A stretch of 64,000 nt of DNA from Kutzneria sp. 744 (GCF_000568255.1 NZ_KK037166.1:10253935-10317934); one strand, 5' to 3'; positions 1-7,647 are shown, numbered from the stretch's first letter. Made by a program: numbers and translations. The notes: a model not told the origin generated them from the sequence alone.

Positions 1-869
1 TTGACCGCGCGCACGATCTCCACCGTGCCGTCACGGACCGCCTCGACCAGGCCCCGGTCGATCGAGCCGTAGGTGTGCCCGGAGCGCGCGATGCCGGCCA
101 TCGTGCCCTCGACGGGCGGGTTCAGCCCGTAGGCGCTCAGGTCGCCCCACTGCAGACGGTGCATCAGCAGGCTGACCCGGTTCACCAGCCAGGGCGGCAT
201 CTTCGCGTGCTTGACCGACTGGCTCAGCAGCGAGGTCAGCGGGCTGAGCTTGAACAGCAACGGGTTGTGCCGGATGGACATCCGCACCCGCGACGCCCCG
301 GCCGCGGCCGCCGCCACGGCGATGTCGATGCCGGTCGGGCCGCAGCCGACGACGAGAACATCCTTGCCCGCGAACGGTTCCGGCACCGTGTAGTCGCGGG
401 CGTGCAGGAACTCGCCCTCGAAGTCGGCCAGGCCCGGCCAGTCCGGCACGAAGGTCGTGCGGTGCAGGCCGGTGGCGATCACCAGGTGGTCGGTGGCCAG
501 GTCGCCGATCGAGCTGCGCACCAGCCACCGGCCGCCCTCGCGATCGACGCGGTGCACCTCCGTGCCGTAGCGGACGTCCGGGTCCAGCCTCTCGACGTAC
601 TTGCGCAGGTAGTTGGCGAAGTCGTCGCGCATCGGCCACGGGCCGAACTCGGCCGACAGCTTCATGCCCGGCAGGTGGCTCAGCCGCCGCCACGAGTTCA
701 TCCGCAGCGACGGGTAGTAGGAGGTCCAGGTGGAGAAGGCGAACTGCGCCCGGTCGAGGACCAGCGGGGCCAGCCCGGCCTCCTTCAGCGTCCACGTCGC
801 CGCGAGACCGGCGGGACCGGCGCCGATGACGATCGGGCGCGCATTGCTCAGCGACACGAGGTTGCTCAT
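1..869 (-). CDS. Flavin-containing monooxygenase-like NAD(P)H/FAD oxidoreductase (3' end outside window)
   Basis: The minus-strand frame opens at ATG 869 and runs off the window edge, so about 289 residues are visible and the C-terminus is missing. The N-terminus has an FAD-binding GAGPAG motif and a second NAD(P)H-binding motif GCGPTG about 165 residues later. Between them lies FEGEFLHARDY, which fits the FMO/Baeyer-Villiger fingerprint FxGxxxHxxxY. Such enzymes oxygenate N, S or ketone carbons using NADPH, FAD and O2. It is the last visible gene of a leftward operon, and the stop of the upstream membrane-protein gene lies three bases before this start. In that context oxidation of nitrogen or of an alkyl chain is plausible, but the substrate is not visible in the sequence. 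Confidence 0.85.
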   Translation of the reverse strand, partial: MSNLVSLSNARPIVIGAGPAGLAATWTLKEAGLAPLVLDRAQFAFSTWTSYYPSLRMNSWRRLSHLPGMKLSAEFGPWPMRDDFANYLRKYVERLDPDVRYGTEVHRVDREGGRWLVRSSIGDLATDHLVIATGLHRTTFVPDWPGLADFEGEFLHARDYTVPEPFAGKDVLVVGCGPTGIDIAVAAAAAGASRVRMSIRHNPLLFKLSPLTSLLSQSVKHAKMPPWLVNRVSLLMHRLQWGDLSAYGLNPPVEGTMAGIARSGHTYGSIDRGLVEAVRDGTVEIVRAV

Positions 870-872
870 GGG

Positions 873-1352
873 TCAGATCCGCTCCGGCTGGGGCTGCTGC
901 GGGCGCCGCGGCGCCCGGGTGATGGTCTTGTCGAACTCGGCGAACCCGGTTGTCGCCTCGGGTTCGAACGGCACCCGGAACGACTTGAGGAAGTTGCCGA
1001 AGATCGCGCGGTCGCCGCACAGGTGGACCGGCACCATCAGTAGCGCCCACTCGAAGCCGAACAGCCAGATCCACAGGCCCACCACGACCGCCTGGGTGAC
1101 CAGGCTGTGCATGGTGTTGTAGAGGACGTAGTAGACCTTGGAGATCTTCTTGTCGGGCGAGCGCCGGTAGGCGATCGCGCCGGGGATGTAGCCGATCACG
1201 TCGATGTAGGCGAACAGCGCCACGGCGGGGATCCACCGGATCTCGCCGATGTGGATGAGCAGCAGCACGACGCCCACCACGAGCGCGACGCCGTACTCCG
1301 CGCGCAGCAACAGCAGCGTGGTCCGGCTCTCGAAGCGGTTGATGTGGTCCAT
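873..1352 (-). CDS. Small polytopic membrane protein in the amine/hydroxylamine operon
   Basis: This 159-residue protein has about four hydrophobic segments (near residues 15-35, 38-58, 80-102 and 104-118) and a charged, proline-rich tail ending PRRPQQPQPERI. Polar residues sit near membrane borders: an NTMHS motif around residue 80 and PVHLCGDRAIFG around 107-119, with His, Cys and Asp that could bind metal or cofactor. I do not recognise a curated family with certainty. Valanimycin-type azoxy clusters include a small integral membrane protein of unsettled role (VlmO), and this gene's position suggests a comparable part, but that is inference from context. It lies between the SRPBCC and FMO genes with tight spacing. 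Confidence 0.7.
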   Translation of the reverse strand: MDHINRFESRTTLLLLRAEYGVALVVGVVLLLIHIGEIRWIPAVALFAYIDVIGYIPGAIAYRRSPDKKISKVYYVLYNTMHSLVTQAVVVGLWIWLFGFEWALLMVPVHLCGDRAIFGNFLKSFRVPFEPEATTGFAEFDKTITRAPRRPQQPQPERI

Positions 1353-1371
1353 CTCGGCCTTCTTCCCGGAG

Positions 1372-1890
1372 TCAGGCGGTCAGAACGGGGTCGGGCTCGC
1401 GCCGGCGCCGCAGCCGGGCGCTCACCGCCGCGGCGATGGCTGGATCGCCGACGACCGTGGCCTCGCCGAGCAGCTGGTGCACGATCAGGGCGATGCCCTC
1501 CTTGAGCACCTTGGTGGCGATCGGCTCCAGCACGCCGGCCAGGCTGGGGATGCCGAAGTCGAAGGTCGCCTCGAAGCGCACCTGGCAGCCGCCCGGGGCC
1601 GCCGTCACGCCCCACGAGCCGCGGAAGACCTCGAAGTCCCCGGTGGTCTGCTCGAACACGATGCGGCGCTGCTCGGACTGGAAGTAGTCGACCTCGGTCC
1701 AGCGCAGCAGGCCGTTGCGGAAGAAGATCTCCCAGTCGCTCAGCAGCGGGCCGCCGTCCTCGCGGCCGTGCACCACCACGGCGTTGACCTCGTCGACGAG
1801 CTCGGGATATCGCTCGAACTCGCAGATCCGCCGGTAGGCCTCGGCGGCGCCGACGGTGTCGGCCCGCAGGGTCAGTTCCAGGCTACGCAT
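1372..1890 (-). CDS. SRPBCC/START-fold polyketide cyclase-like protein
   Basis: This 172-residue protein has the layout of small START/SRPBCC proteins: an N-terminal strand with paired SLELTLRADT, a region around RYPELVDEV, the central LSDWEIFFRNG and WTEVDYFQ strands, and a long C-terminal helix that includes VLKEGIALIVHQLL. The family includes coenzyme Q-binding COQ10-like proteins and aromatase/cyclases. It binds hydrophobic ligands and sometimes catalyses cyclisation or dehydration. Its start overlaps the end of the aminotransferase gene by eight bases, so the two are almost certainly translated together. A second, unrelated-looking SRPBCC gene lies at 7175, so the locus has two such proteins. 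The ligand is unknown. Confidence 0.75.
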   Translation of the reverse strand: MRSLELTLRADTVGAAEAYRRICEFERYPELVDEVNAVVVHGREDGGPLLSDWEIFFRNGLLRWTEVDYFQSEQRRIVFEQTTGDFEVFRGSWGVTAAPGGCQVRFEATFDFGIPSLAGVLEPIATKVLKEGIALIVHQLLGEATVVGDPAIAAAVSARLRRRREPDPVLTA

Positions 1891-3154
1891 CGGTCACCTC
1901 GGGATTGTTGGCGGCGACCTCGGCGGCCGCGCGCTCGAACCGGTCGATGAGGAAGTCCACATCGGACTCGGTCAGCGTCGCCGGCGGCGTGAACCGCACG
2001 ACGTGATCGGAGTTGAGGGAGATGTTGGCGATGACGTCGTTGGCCACCAACGCCAGCAGCAGGTCCGCCGCCAGCGCCGGGTCGGCGAAGTCGACGCCGA
2101 TCAACAGGCCCGCGCCGCGCACCTCGCACCGGTGATGGGGTAGCCGGTCCGCGACGATCCGTTGGAACGCGGGCGTCAGCCGTTCACCCAGCGCCGCCGC
2201 CCGCTCGACCAGACCGTCCTCCTTGATGGCCCGGATCGCACCGCTGACGGCCGCCATGCCGAGCGGCGCCGCCGAGAACGTCGACGTGTGCAGGACCGGG
2301 TCCCGGTTCAGCGCGCCGAAGACCTCCTCGGTCGCGACGGTCGCCGCGACCGGGACGATGCCCCCGCCGAGTGCCTTGCCGGACAACAGAATGTCCGGGC
2401 GCACGCCCTCCGCCGTGCAGCCCCACCACGCGCCCAGTCGGCCAAGCCCGGTCTGCACCTCGTCGACCACCAACAGCGCGCCGTACTCCGAACAGACCGC
2501 ACGCACGGCGGACAGGTAGCCGGGCGGCGGGATGTGCACCCCGCCCTCGCCCTGTACCGGCTCGACGATCACGCATGCCTCGCCCGGGTGCCGTTCCAGC
2601 GCTGCGGTCAACGCGGTGACGTCGCCGAACGGCACGTGCGTGACGTCCGGCAGCAACGGGCGGAACGGGTCCTGGAAGGCTTGTTTGGCCGTCACCGACA
2701 GCGCGCCCATCGTCTTGCCGTGGTACCCGCCGGTCATGGAGATCAGGTGCCGCCGCCCGGCCAGCCGGGCCAGCTTGATCGCTGCCTCCGTCGCCTCGGC
2801 CCCGGAGCACGAGAAGTGCACGCGCTCCAGACCCGGCGGCACCACCGACATCAGCGCCTCGGCCGCGCGGGCGGCCGCCGGCTCCAGGAAGATCCTGGTG
2901 CCCATGGGATGCGTGTGCAGCTGCCGCTCGACCTCAGCCACCACGGTCGGGTGCCGGGCCCCGGTGATCAGCACGCCGTAGCCGCCGGCGTTGAGGATCC
3001 GGTGCCCGTCGCTCATGGTCAGCCAGGCGCTGTCGGACGCCACCTCGACGTGACCGCCGAGGACGTCGGCCAGCCGCGCCCGCCCGGAGCTGAGCCGCCG
3101 CCGGTAGACGCGCGACACCTCCTCGCGGTCCACGACGTCGATGTCGGCGTTCAC
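1883..3154 (-). CDS. Class III pyridoxal-phosphate aminotransferase
   Basis: This 423-residue fold-type I class III aminotransferase resembles the 4-aminobutyrate/ornithine/diamine group. Visible signatures are FSCSGAEATEAAIKLAR in the cofactor phosphate-binding region, VVDEVQTGLGRLG with the Asp that contacts the PLP nitrogen, and the lysine in LSGKALGGG that would form the Schiff base. I chose GTG at 3154 because it overlaps the upstream stop as GTGA; a longer frame exists but would cover the neighbouring gene. In a pathway with an aldehyde dehydrogenase/reductase-like enzyme, the likely role is amination of an aldehyde to an alkylamine, the precursor needed for N-hydroxylation. That role is inferred. 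Confidence 0.88.
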   Translation of the reverse strand: MNADIDVVDREEVSRVYRRRLSSGRARLADVLGGHVEVASDSAWLTMSDGHRILNAGGYGVLITGARHPTVVAEVERQLHTHPMGTRIFLEPAAARAAEALMSVVPPGLERVHFSCSGAEATEAAIKLARLAGRRHLISMTGGYHGKTMGALSVTAKQAFQDPFRPLLPDVTHVPFGDVTALTAALERHPGEACVIVEPVQGEGGVHIPPPGYLSAVRAVCSEYGALLVVDEVQTGLGRLGAWWGCTAEGVRPDILLSGKALGGGIVPVAATVATEEVFGALNRDPVLHTSTFSAAPLGMAAVSGAIRAIKEDGLVERAAALGERLTPAFQRIVADRLPHHRCEVRGAGLLIGVDFADPALAADLLLALVANDVIANISLNSDHVVRFTPPATLTESDVDFLIDRFERAAAEVAANNPEVTDA

Positions 3155-4287
3155 GCGATCCTCAGCACGTCGCCGGTGAAGTTCTCCACCAGGGCCCGGC
3201 GGGTGGCCGCGCGGGCCGGCGGGTGGAAGTTCACGCACTGGCAGGCGGCGATGAGGTAGGCGACGTCGGGGGAGCCGATGAAAGCCATGCCGCCCAACGC
3301 CTCCACCGCCCGGCCGGCGGCGTCGGTGATCGCCTCCTGCGCGCCGTAGCGGGCAATCATCGCCTTGGTCAGCGCGGCGTTGTCGCCCTCCTTGGCCATC
3401 AGCTGACGGGCGATTCCCTCCAGCAGCAGGGTTGCGGTTTCCAGGCGCACACCCAGATCCGCCCTGGTTTCCGCGCCCAGCCGTTCACTGGCCAGCGCCC
3501 GGTTCACGAGCGAGCTGGCCATGCCGAGGTAGGAGGCGGTGATGAGCATCTCGAACCACATGAAGCCGATGGTCTGGAGCTCGTCGACCTCGCCGCGGTC
3601 GCCGACCTCGGTCGGCACCAGCAGCCGCTCGTCCACCAGGACGTCGGTCAGCCGCACCTCGTCGCTCTCCGCCCCGGCCAGAACATTGCTGCGCCAGAAG
3701 GGATGCACCGAGATGCCCGGGCTGTCGGCCGGGATGAGCATGGCCAGGTTCTCCGTGCCGCCCTCCTTGCGGGGCACCGACACGCTGGCCGAGAGCAGGT
3801 CCATCGACGCGGACATGCTGCACGGCTTCTTCGAGCCGTTGACGAGGATCCCACCGTCGGCCCGGACACCGCCGACGGTGGGGGACAGGATGCCCTGGCC
3901 GGGGTTGCCCTCGGCGAAACCGGAGGACACCAGCAGGTTCTGCGTGGCGATTCCCTCCAGCAGCGCCCATTCCAGCCCGCTCGCGCGCAGGCTCTCGGCC
4001 AGGGTGAAGATCGTCGCGACGGAGAAGTGGTGCATGGTCGAGGCGACGGCCAGCGACGGCGACACGGCCCCGATCGCCCGGGTGACCTGGATCGCCTCCA
4101 GCGGCGAGGCGCCGAGGCCTTCGTACTCCTTGGGGATCACCAGCGCCGGGCCGCCCGCCGCCTTGAACAGCTCCAGCCCGGGGTTGCCCGGCTTCTCCAG
4201 CTCGGCCAGGCCGACGTCGGCCAGCTTGCCCAGCAGGCCCGGGAGGCGGTTCTCGCAGAGCTCGCGGGCCTCATCGAGTGTGCGCAT
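3151..4287 (-). CDS. Acyl-CoA dehydrogenase-fold flavoprotein (candidate amine N-hydroxylase)
   Basis: This 378-residue protein has the three-part acyl-CoA dehydrogenase architecture: a helical N-domain, a central beta domain (LVSSGFAEGNPGQG through VRLTDVLVDERLLVP) and a C-terminal helical domain with MIARYGAQEAITDAAGRAVEALGGMAFI. The family usually desaturates acyl-CoA. A subgroup uses the same fold with reduced flavin and O2 to hydroxylate amines, and valanimycin VlmH is, from memory, a member. The usual catalytic Glu region is not obvious in the C-terminal part, which favours a monooxygenase reading, though alignment is needed. It overlaps both neighbours (GTGA with the aminotransferase, 17 bases with the aldehyde dehydrogenase), so it is part of the same operon. 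Confidence 0.8.
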   Translation of the reverse strand: MRTLDEARELCENRLPGLLGKLADVGLAELEKPGNPGLELFKAAGGPALVIPKEYEGLGASPLEAIQVTRAIGAVSPSLAVASTMHHFSVATIFTLAESLRASGLEWALLEGIATQNLLVSSGFAEGNPGQGILSPTVGGVRADGGILVNGSKKPCSMSASMDLLSASVSVPRKEGGTENLAMLIPADSPGISVHPFWRSNVLAGAESDEVRLTDVLVDERLLVPTEVGDRGEVDELQTIGFMWFEMLITASYLGMASSLVNRALASERLGAETRADLGVRLETATLLLEGIARQLMAKEGDNAALTKAMIARYGAQEAITDAAGRAVEALGGMAFIGSPDVAYLIAACQCVNFHPPARAATRRALVENFTGDVLRIA

Positions 4288-5893
4288 CGTGGCCTTCCCT
4301 GTGCTCGGGTCGAATGATGGAAACCCCCTGCAGGTGGGTGGTGCGCAGCACGGGGAAGTTGGCCTCGCCGAAGGCGCCGCCGGTCAGGCCGGTGCCGCCG
4401 TGCGAGGGCAGGGGCGCGGTGAACGCGATGTGCGAGTCGTTCACCTTGAGCAGCCCGCCCTTGACGGTCTGCGCGACGAACCGGTCGATCACCGCGTCGT
4501 CCCTGGCCCACAAGGAGTTCCGCAGGCCGTAGGGGCTGGCGTTGACGAACTCCAGGAAGCTGTCGAACAGCGTGGCGTCCTCGGCCGCGTGTGGCACGAT
4601 GATCGGCATCAGCGGGAAGAACGTCTCGTCCGCCACCGCCGACAGCTCGCCGGCCCGGCTCAGCCCGTCCACCCGCAGCACGGTCGGCTGGAGGAAGAAG
4701 CCCGCCTCGTCCAGGGTGCCGTCGATCTGCATGCCCTTGCCGCCCGTGACCACCGTCGCGCCCTTCTCGACGGCGTCCTCCAGGTAGCGCGTGAACTTGT
4801 CGTGGCGTAGCACCGGTGAGAGCAGCACGCCCTCCTCGTCCGGGTAGCCCGGCTTGAGCGCCGTGGCCCGGACCCTGACCAGCTCGATCAGCTCGTCGGC
4901 CACGGCCGGGTGCACGATCGCCCGATTGGGCACCATGCACAGCTGGCCGGAGCCGTAGAAGCCCTCCACGATCGCATCGGCCGCGCCCTCCAGATCGGCG
5001 TCGCGCCAGACCAGCACGATGTCGTTGCCGGCCAGTTCGAGGATCGGCTTCTTGCCGGCCTCCACGCAGCGGCGCTCGATCTTCAGGCCCGGCCCGACAT
5101 CGCCGAAGTACATGATGTCGTCCACGTGCTCGCTGGCGATCCAGGCGTCCAGCATCGGGCCTGGATGCCCGCACACGATGTTGAGCAGCCCCGGCGGCGC
5201 GCCGAGCTCGTCGAGAACCGGCGCGATCACGTTGCGCAGCACCGAGGACACGCCGAACGGCGCGGTTCGCGGCGCGCGCAAGACCACGGCGTTGCCGCCG
5301 GCGATGCTCGTCACGCCCAGCAGCGCGCTGACCAGCGGCGCGTTGGCCGGCGGATTCACACAGACCACGCCGTCGGGCTGGCGGCGCACGATGTTGCGCC
5401 GCGCCCCGATCGCGAACTCCTGCCACAGCTGCGAACGCAGGAACCCCGTGGTCTCCGGCCGCGTCAGCTCGTACATCCCGGACAGCTCCCAGCGGGCCAG
5501 CTCCAGCGGATGGCCCTCCAGGGTGAGCATGTCGATCAGCTCACGCTCGTTGTCGTGGATCGCCTCGCGCAGCAGCCGGTTCCAGTCCTCCAGCCGCACC
5601 GAGAGCGGGACCGAGCGCCACAGTCTGGTCGCCTCGGCCGCGGCGGCCAGCGCGTCCTGCACCGTGTCCGGATCCGCCACCGACACCCGCCCGACCAGCA
5701 CACCCGGCGCGACATCGGCCGCGGAGACGCGACCCGCCTCGAGGTTCCGCTTGAGCGTCAGGTTGGCGAACGAGTCGTCCAGCACCGCGCGCGCGGAAAG
5801 CGAGTACACCCACTTGCCGCTCTCCACGTCTTTCCCTCGCACGAAACTGCCCAACGACGGCAGCTGGTGCGGTTCGACCTTCGTGCTCAACAC
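4271..5893 (-). CDS. Aldehyde dehydrogenase-superfamily enzyme, possibly acyl-CoA reductase
   Basis: This 540-residue protein is longer than a standard aldehyde dehydrogenase (about 490), with roughly 60 extra N-terminal residues. The catalytic Cys sits in GSGQLCMVPNR and the general-base Glu in LELAGND, which replaces the usual ELGGK. The Lys-to-Asp change near the active Glu is unusual and may alter cofactor or substrate use. Such enzymes either oxidise aldehydes or, run in reverse on acyl thioesters, supply aldehydes. As first gene of the operon that also holds an aminotransferase and an acyl-CoA-dehydrogenase-like protein, supplying a fatty aldehyde for amination is the simplest hypothesis. 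The upstream region is shared with the divergent DUF2156 gene. Confidence 0.82.
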   Translation of the reverse strand: MLSTKVEPHQLPSLGSFVRGKDVESGKWVYSLSARAVLDDSFANLTLKRNLEAGRVSAADVAPGVLVGRVSVADPDTVQDALAAAAEATRLWRSVPLSVRLEDWNRLLREAIHDNERELIDMLTLEGHPLELARWELSGMYELTRPETTGFLRSQLWQEFAIGARRNIVRRQPDGVVCVNPPANAPLVSALLGVTSIAGGNAVVLRAPRTAPFGVSSVLRNVIAPVLDELGAPPGLLNIVCGHPGPMLDAWIASEHVDDIMYFGDVGPGLKIERRCVEAGKKPILELAGNDIVLVWRDADLEGAADAIVEGFYGSGQLCMVPNRAIVHPAVADELIELVRVRATALKPGYPDEEGVLLSPVLRHDKFTRYLEDAVEKGATVVTGGKGMQIDGTLDEAGFFLQPTVLRVDGLSRAGELSAVADETFFPLMPIIVPHAAEDATLFDSFLEFVNASPYGLRNSLWARDDAVIDRFVAQTVKGGLLKVNDSHIAFTAPLPSHGGTGLTGGAFGEANFPVLRTTHLQGVSIIRPEHREGHDAHTR

Positions 5894-5953
5894 GCCCCCA
5901 CAATCCCGTCTCCGACGACGATTCGGCTCGAAGTATCGGCCGGGGGCCTGAAA

Positions 5954-6001
5954 CGCCCCTGACGCGTTACGGCCGGCGGTTTCGCCGCCGCGTCAGAGGC
6001 G
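5954..6001. promoter_or_regulatory. Inverted repeat in the divergent promoter region of the amine/hydroxylamine locus
   Basis: Two 13-base arms, CGCCCCTGACGCG (5954-5966) and CGCGTCAGAGGCG (5989-6001), are complementary at 12 of 13 positions and flank 22 bases. The repeat lies between the two divergent starts (5893 and 6048), where an operator controlling both directions would sit. No cognate regulator is visible in this part of the window. Confidence 0.5.
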
Positions 6002-6047
6002 TTGGCTAGCGTCGTCCCCAGCACGACACCGAGCAGGGAGGCAGGAC

Positions 6048-7046
6048 GTGACGGTCCCGGCAGCGGCGCACCAGCAGAGCTCGACGCTTTCCGCTCTCCA
6101 GCGGCACTCGGACAACCCCAGCGCCTTCCTCGCGCTCAACGGGGGCAACGAGTACTTCCGCGTCGAGGGCGTGGAAGGCTATGTGTGCTACCGGGAGCAC
6201 GGCAAGCGCTGGATCCAGTTCGGCGGCCCGTTCACCCCCGAGGCCAGCCGGGCCCGGCTGCAACGCGATTTCCTGGACCAGGCGCACGCCAACCGCCGCA
6301 AGGTCGTCGGCGTCCAGTTGCAGCGGGCGGACGCCGAGCTCATGGCCGAGCAGGGCCTGACCGTCAACCAGGTGGGCGCGTCCTACGCGGTGGAGCTGGC
6401 CGGGCACAGCCTGCGCGGCAAGAAGTTCGTCAGCCTGCGCAACAAGATCTCCCGCGCGCTGCGGGCCGGCCTGGAGATCGAGGAGGCGGACCCGGCGGCG
6501 GTGGCCGGCGACATCGAGCACATCGACCGGCAGTGGCTGCACGAGAAAGGCAAGCACACCAAGGAGTTGGCCTTCCTGATCGGCGAGATCGGCGGGCCGT
6601 GGCAGCCGCTGCGCAAGCTGTTCGTCGGGCGGATCGCCGGCGAGCCCATCGCCTACATCTCGTACGCGCCGGTGTTCGGCTCGCGGCCGGGCTGGCTGCA
6701 CGACCTGAGCCGGCGCCTGCCGGCCTGCCCGCCCGGGGTGATGGAGGCGATCAACGCGTACGTCATCGAGCACGTCAAGGAGCTGGGCGCGGCCTGGCTG
6801 CACTTCGGGTTCACGCCCTTCACGACCCTGGACGAGTCCTACCGGCTGCCGACCGCGAGCCGGGCGGCGGCGAAGATCATCACACTGCTGGCCGAGCACG
6901 GCGACCGGGTCTATCCGGCGAAAAGCCAGCTGGAGTACAAGATGAAGTGGAATCCGACGGCGGTGCTGCCGGAGTACTTCGCGTTCGACGGTGGCATCTC
7001 GCCGCGATCGCTGTGGAGTGTGCTGCGGGTGACGAACATCGTCTGA
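6048..7046 (+). CDS. DUF2156 (MprF C-terminal-like) aminoacyl-tRNA-dependent transferase
   Basis: This 332-residue soluble protein starts at GTG 6048, preceded by the purine-rich GGGAGGCAGG. It matches the DUF2156/LPG-synthase C-terminal layout of two GNAT-like halves: the first around residues 20-140 (FRVEGVEGYVCYREHGKRW, then KVVGVQLQ), the second with ISRALRAGLEIEEA, QWLHEKGKHTKELAFL, GEPIAYISYAPVFGS, LHFGFTPFTTLDE and the ending YKMKWNP. Members transfer an aminoacyl group from charged tRNA to a lipid or small molecule. MprF adds lysine to phosphatidylglycerol, and VlmA of the valanimycin pathway moves serine from seryl-tRNA to an alkylhydroxylamine. There is no flippase domain. The tRNA-like gene 13 bases downstream, probably in the same transcript, suggests enzyme and donor are paired. 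Confidence 0.8.
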   Translation: MTVPAAAHQQSSTLSALQRHSDNPSAFLALNGGNEYFRVEGVEGYVCYREHGKRWIQFGGPFTPEASRARLQRDFLDQAHANRRKVVGVQLQRADAELMAEQGLTVNQVGASYAVELAGHSLRGKKFVSLRNKISRALRAGLEIEEADPAAVAGDIEHIDRQWLHEKGKHTKELAFLIGEIGGPWQPLRKLFVGRIAGEPIAYISYAPVFGSRPGWLHDLSRRLPACPPGVMEAINAYVIEHVKELGAAWLHFGFTPFTTLDESYRLPTASRAAAKIITLLAEHGDRVYPAKSQLEYKMKWNPTAVLPEYFAFDGGISPRSLWSVLRVTNIV

Positions 7047-7059
7047 CCCGCGTTTTTCG

Positions 7060-7145
7060 GGAAGGGTACCCAAAGCGGCCGATGGGGGCCGGACCTCGGT
7101 CCGGTCGGGCTCTCGCCCACGCAGGTTCGAATCCTGCCCCTTCCG
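7060..7145 (+). tRNA. Serine-type tRNA-like gene with no usable anticodon
   Basis: I folded these 86 bases by eye as a complete class II tRNA. The acceptor stem has 7 of 7 Watson-Crick pairs (7060-7066 with 7138-7144) and discriminator G7145. The D-stem CCC/GGG (7069-7071 with 7084-7086) encloses a GCGGCC loop. The long variable arm is GGGC-TCTC-GCCC (7107-7118), and the T-arm is GCAGG-TTCGAAT-CCTGC (7121-7137). G73 and the long variable arm are serine identity features. The anticodon arm is aberrant: 7089-7094 pairs fully with 7099-7104, with a G-T pair below, leaving only the loop CTCG (7095-7098). No 7-base loop with U33 and an anticodon can be drawn. No CCA is encoded. It lies 13 bases after the DUF2156 gene and 29 before the next gene, so it is probably processed from their mRNA. 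A decayed pseudogene is the alternative, but every other arm is intact. Confidence 0.75.
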
Positions 7146-7174
7146 CGTAACCGCATCGCGAGAGGAATCCCGGC

Positions 7175-7627
7175 ATGACCGAAGTCCGTTTCGTGCAGGA
7201 GTGCGCCGCGCCGGTCGAGGCGGCCTTCGCCTACCTCGCCGACTACCGCAACGTGCTCGACTACTGGCACGGCATGACCACCTTCGAGCCGGTCGGCGAC
7301 CTCGACCGCGGCCTGGGTGCGACATTCCGGTCGGAGACCAAGGTCGGGCCGTCGACGCTGAAGTCGACCATCCGCACGGTGGAGTGGGAGGAGAACGTCC
7401 GCCTGGCCTACCGCTCGGTGGCCGGCATGGACTCGGCCACCAGCTTCGAGCTGACGCCGATCGACGGCAACCGGAGCCAGGTCGCCTTCCGCATCGAGTT
7501 CCAGCTGCCCGGCGGCATCGCGGGCAAGGCCATGGAGCGCACGCTGATGCCGTTCGTCAGCACCGCGGCCCGCAAGACCGCCGAGAACCTCGTGCGCGGC
7601 ATCGCGGCTCGTCACGCCAGCGCCTGA
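7175..7627 (+). CDS. SRPBCC/START-fold family protein
   Basis: This 150-residue protein has the typical opening VRFVQECAAPVEAAFAYLADYRNVLDYW, a run of beta strands (FRSETKVG, STIRTVEW, TSFELTPI, QVAFRIEFQLPGG) and a final long helix. This is the START/SRPBCC hydrophobic-ligand fold seen in polyketide cyclases and CoxG-like proteins. A purine-rich AGAGGAAT precedes ATG 7175. It is the last gene before two strong hairpins and follows the tRNA-like gene by 29 bases, so enzyme, tRNA-like RNA and this protein probably share a transcript. A role in binding or dehydrating an alkyl intermediate is possible but unproven. Confidence 0.78.
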   Translation: MTEVRFVQECAAPVEAAFAYLADYRNVLDYWHGMTTFEPVGDLDRGLGATFRSETKVGPSTLKSTIRTVEWEENVRLAYRSVAGMDSATSFELTPIDGNRSQVAFRIEFQLPGGIAGKAMERTLMPFVSTAARKTAENLVRGIAARHASA

Positions 7628-7647
7628 TTCTTGGCCCTCCTGACGTT

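Noticed and set aside
31-1236. Long minus-strand frame rich in Arg, Ala and Gly across the FMO and membrane-protein genes
   Set aside because: Composition is typical of a wrong-frame reading of GC-rich DNA; the overlapping frames carry clear protein motifs.
7060-7145. Ordinary tRNA-Ser gene or integration-site remnant
   Set aside because: A normal tRNA would have a 7-base anticodon loop, and an att remnant would carry only the 3' half; this has the full acceptor stem and all arms except a usable anticodon.
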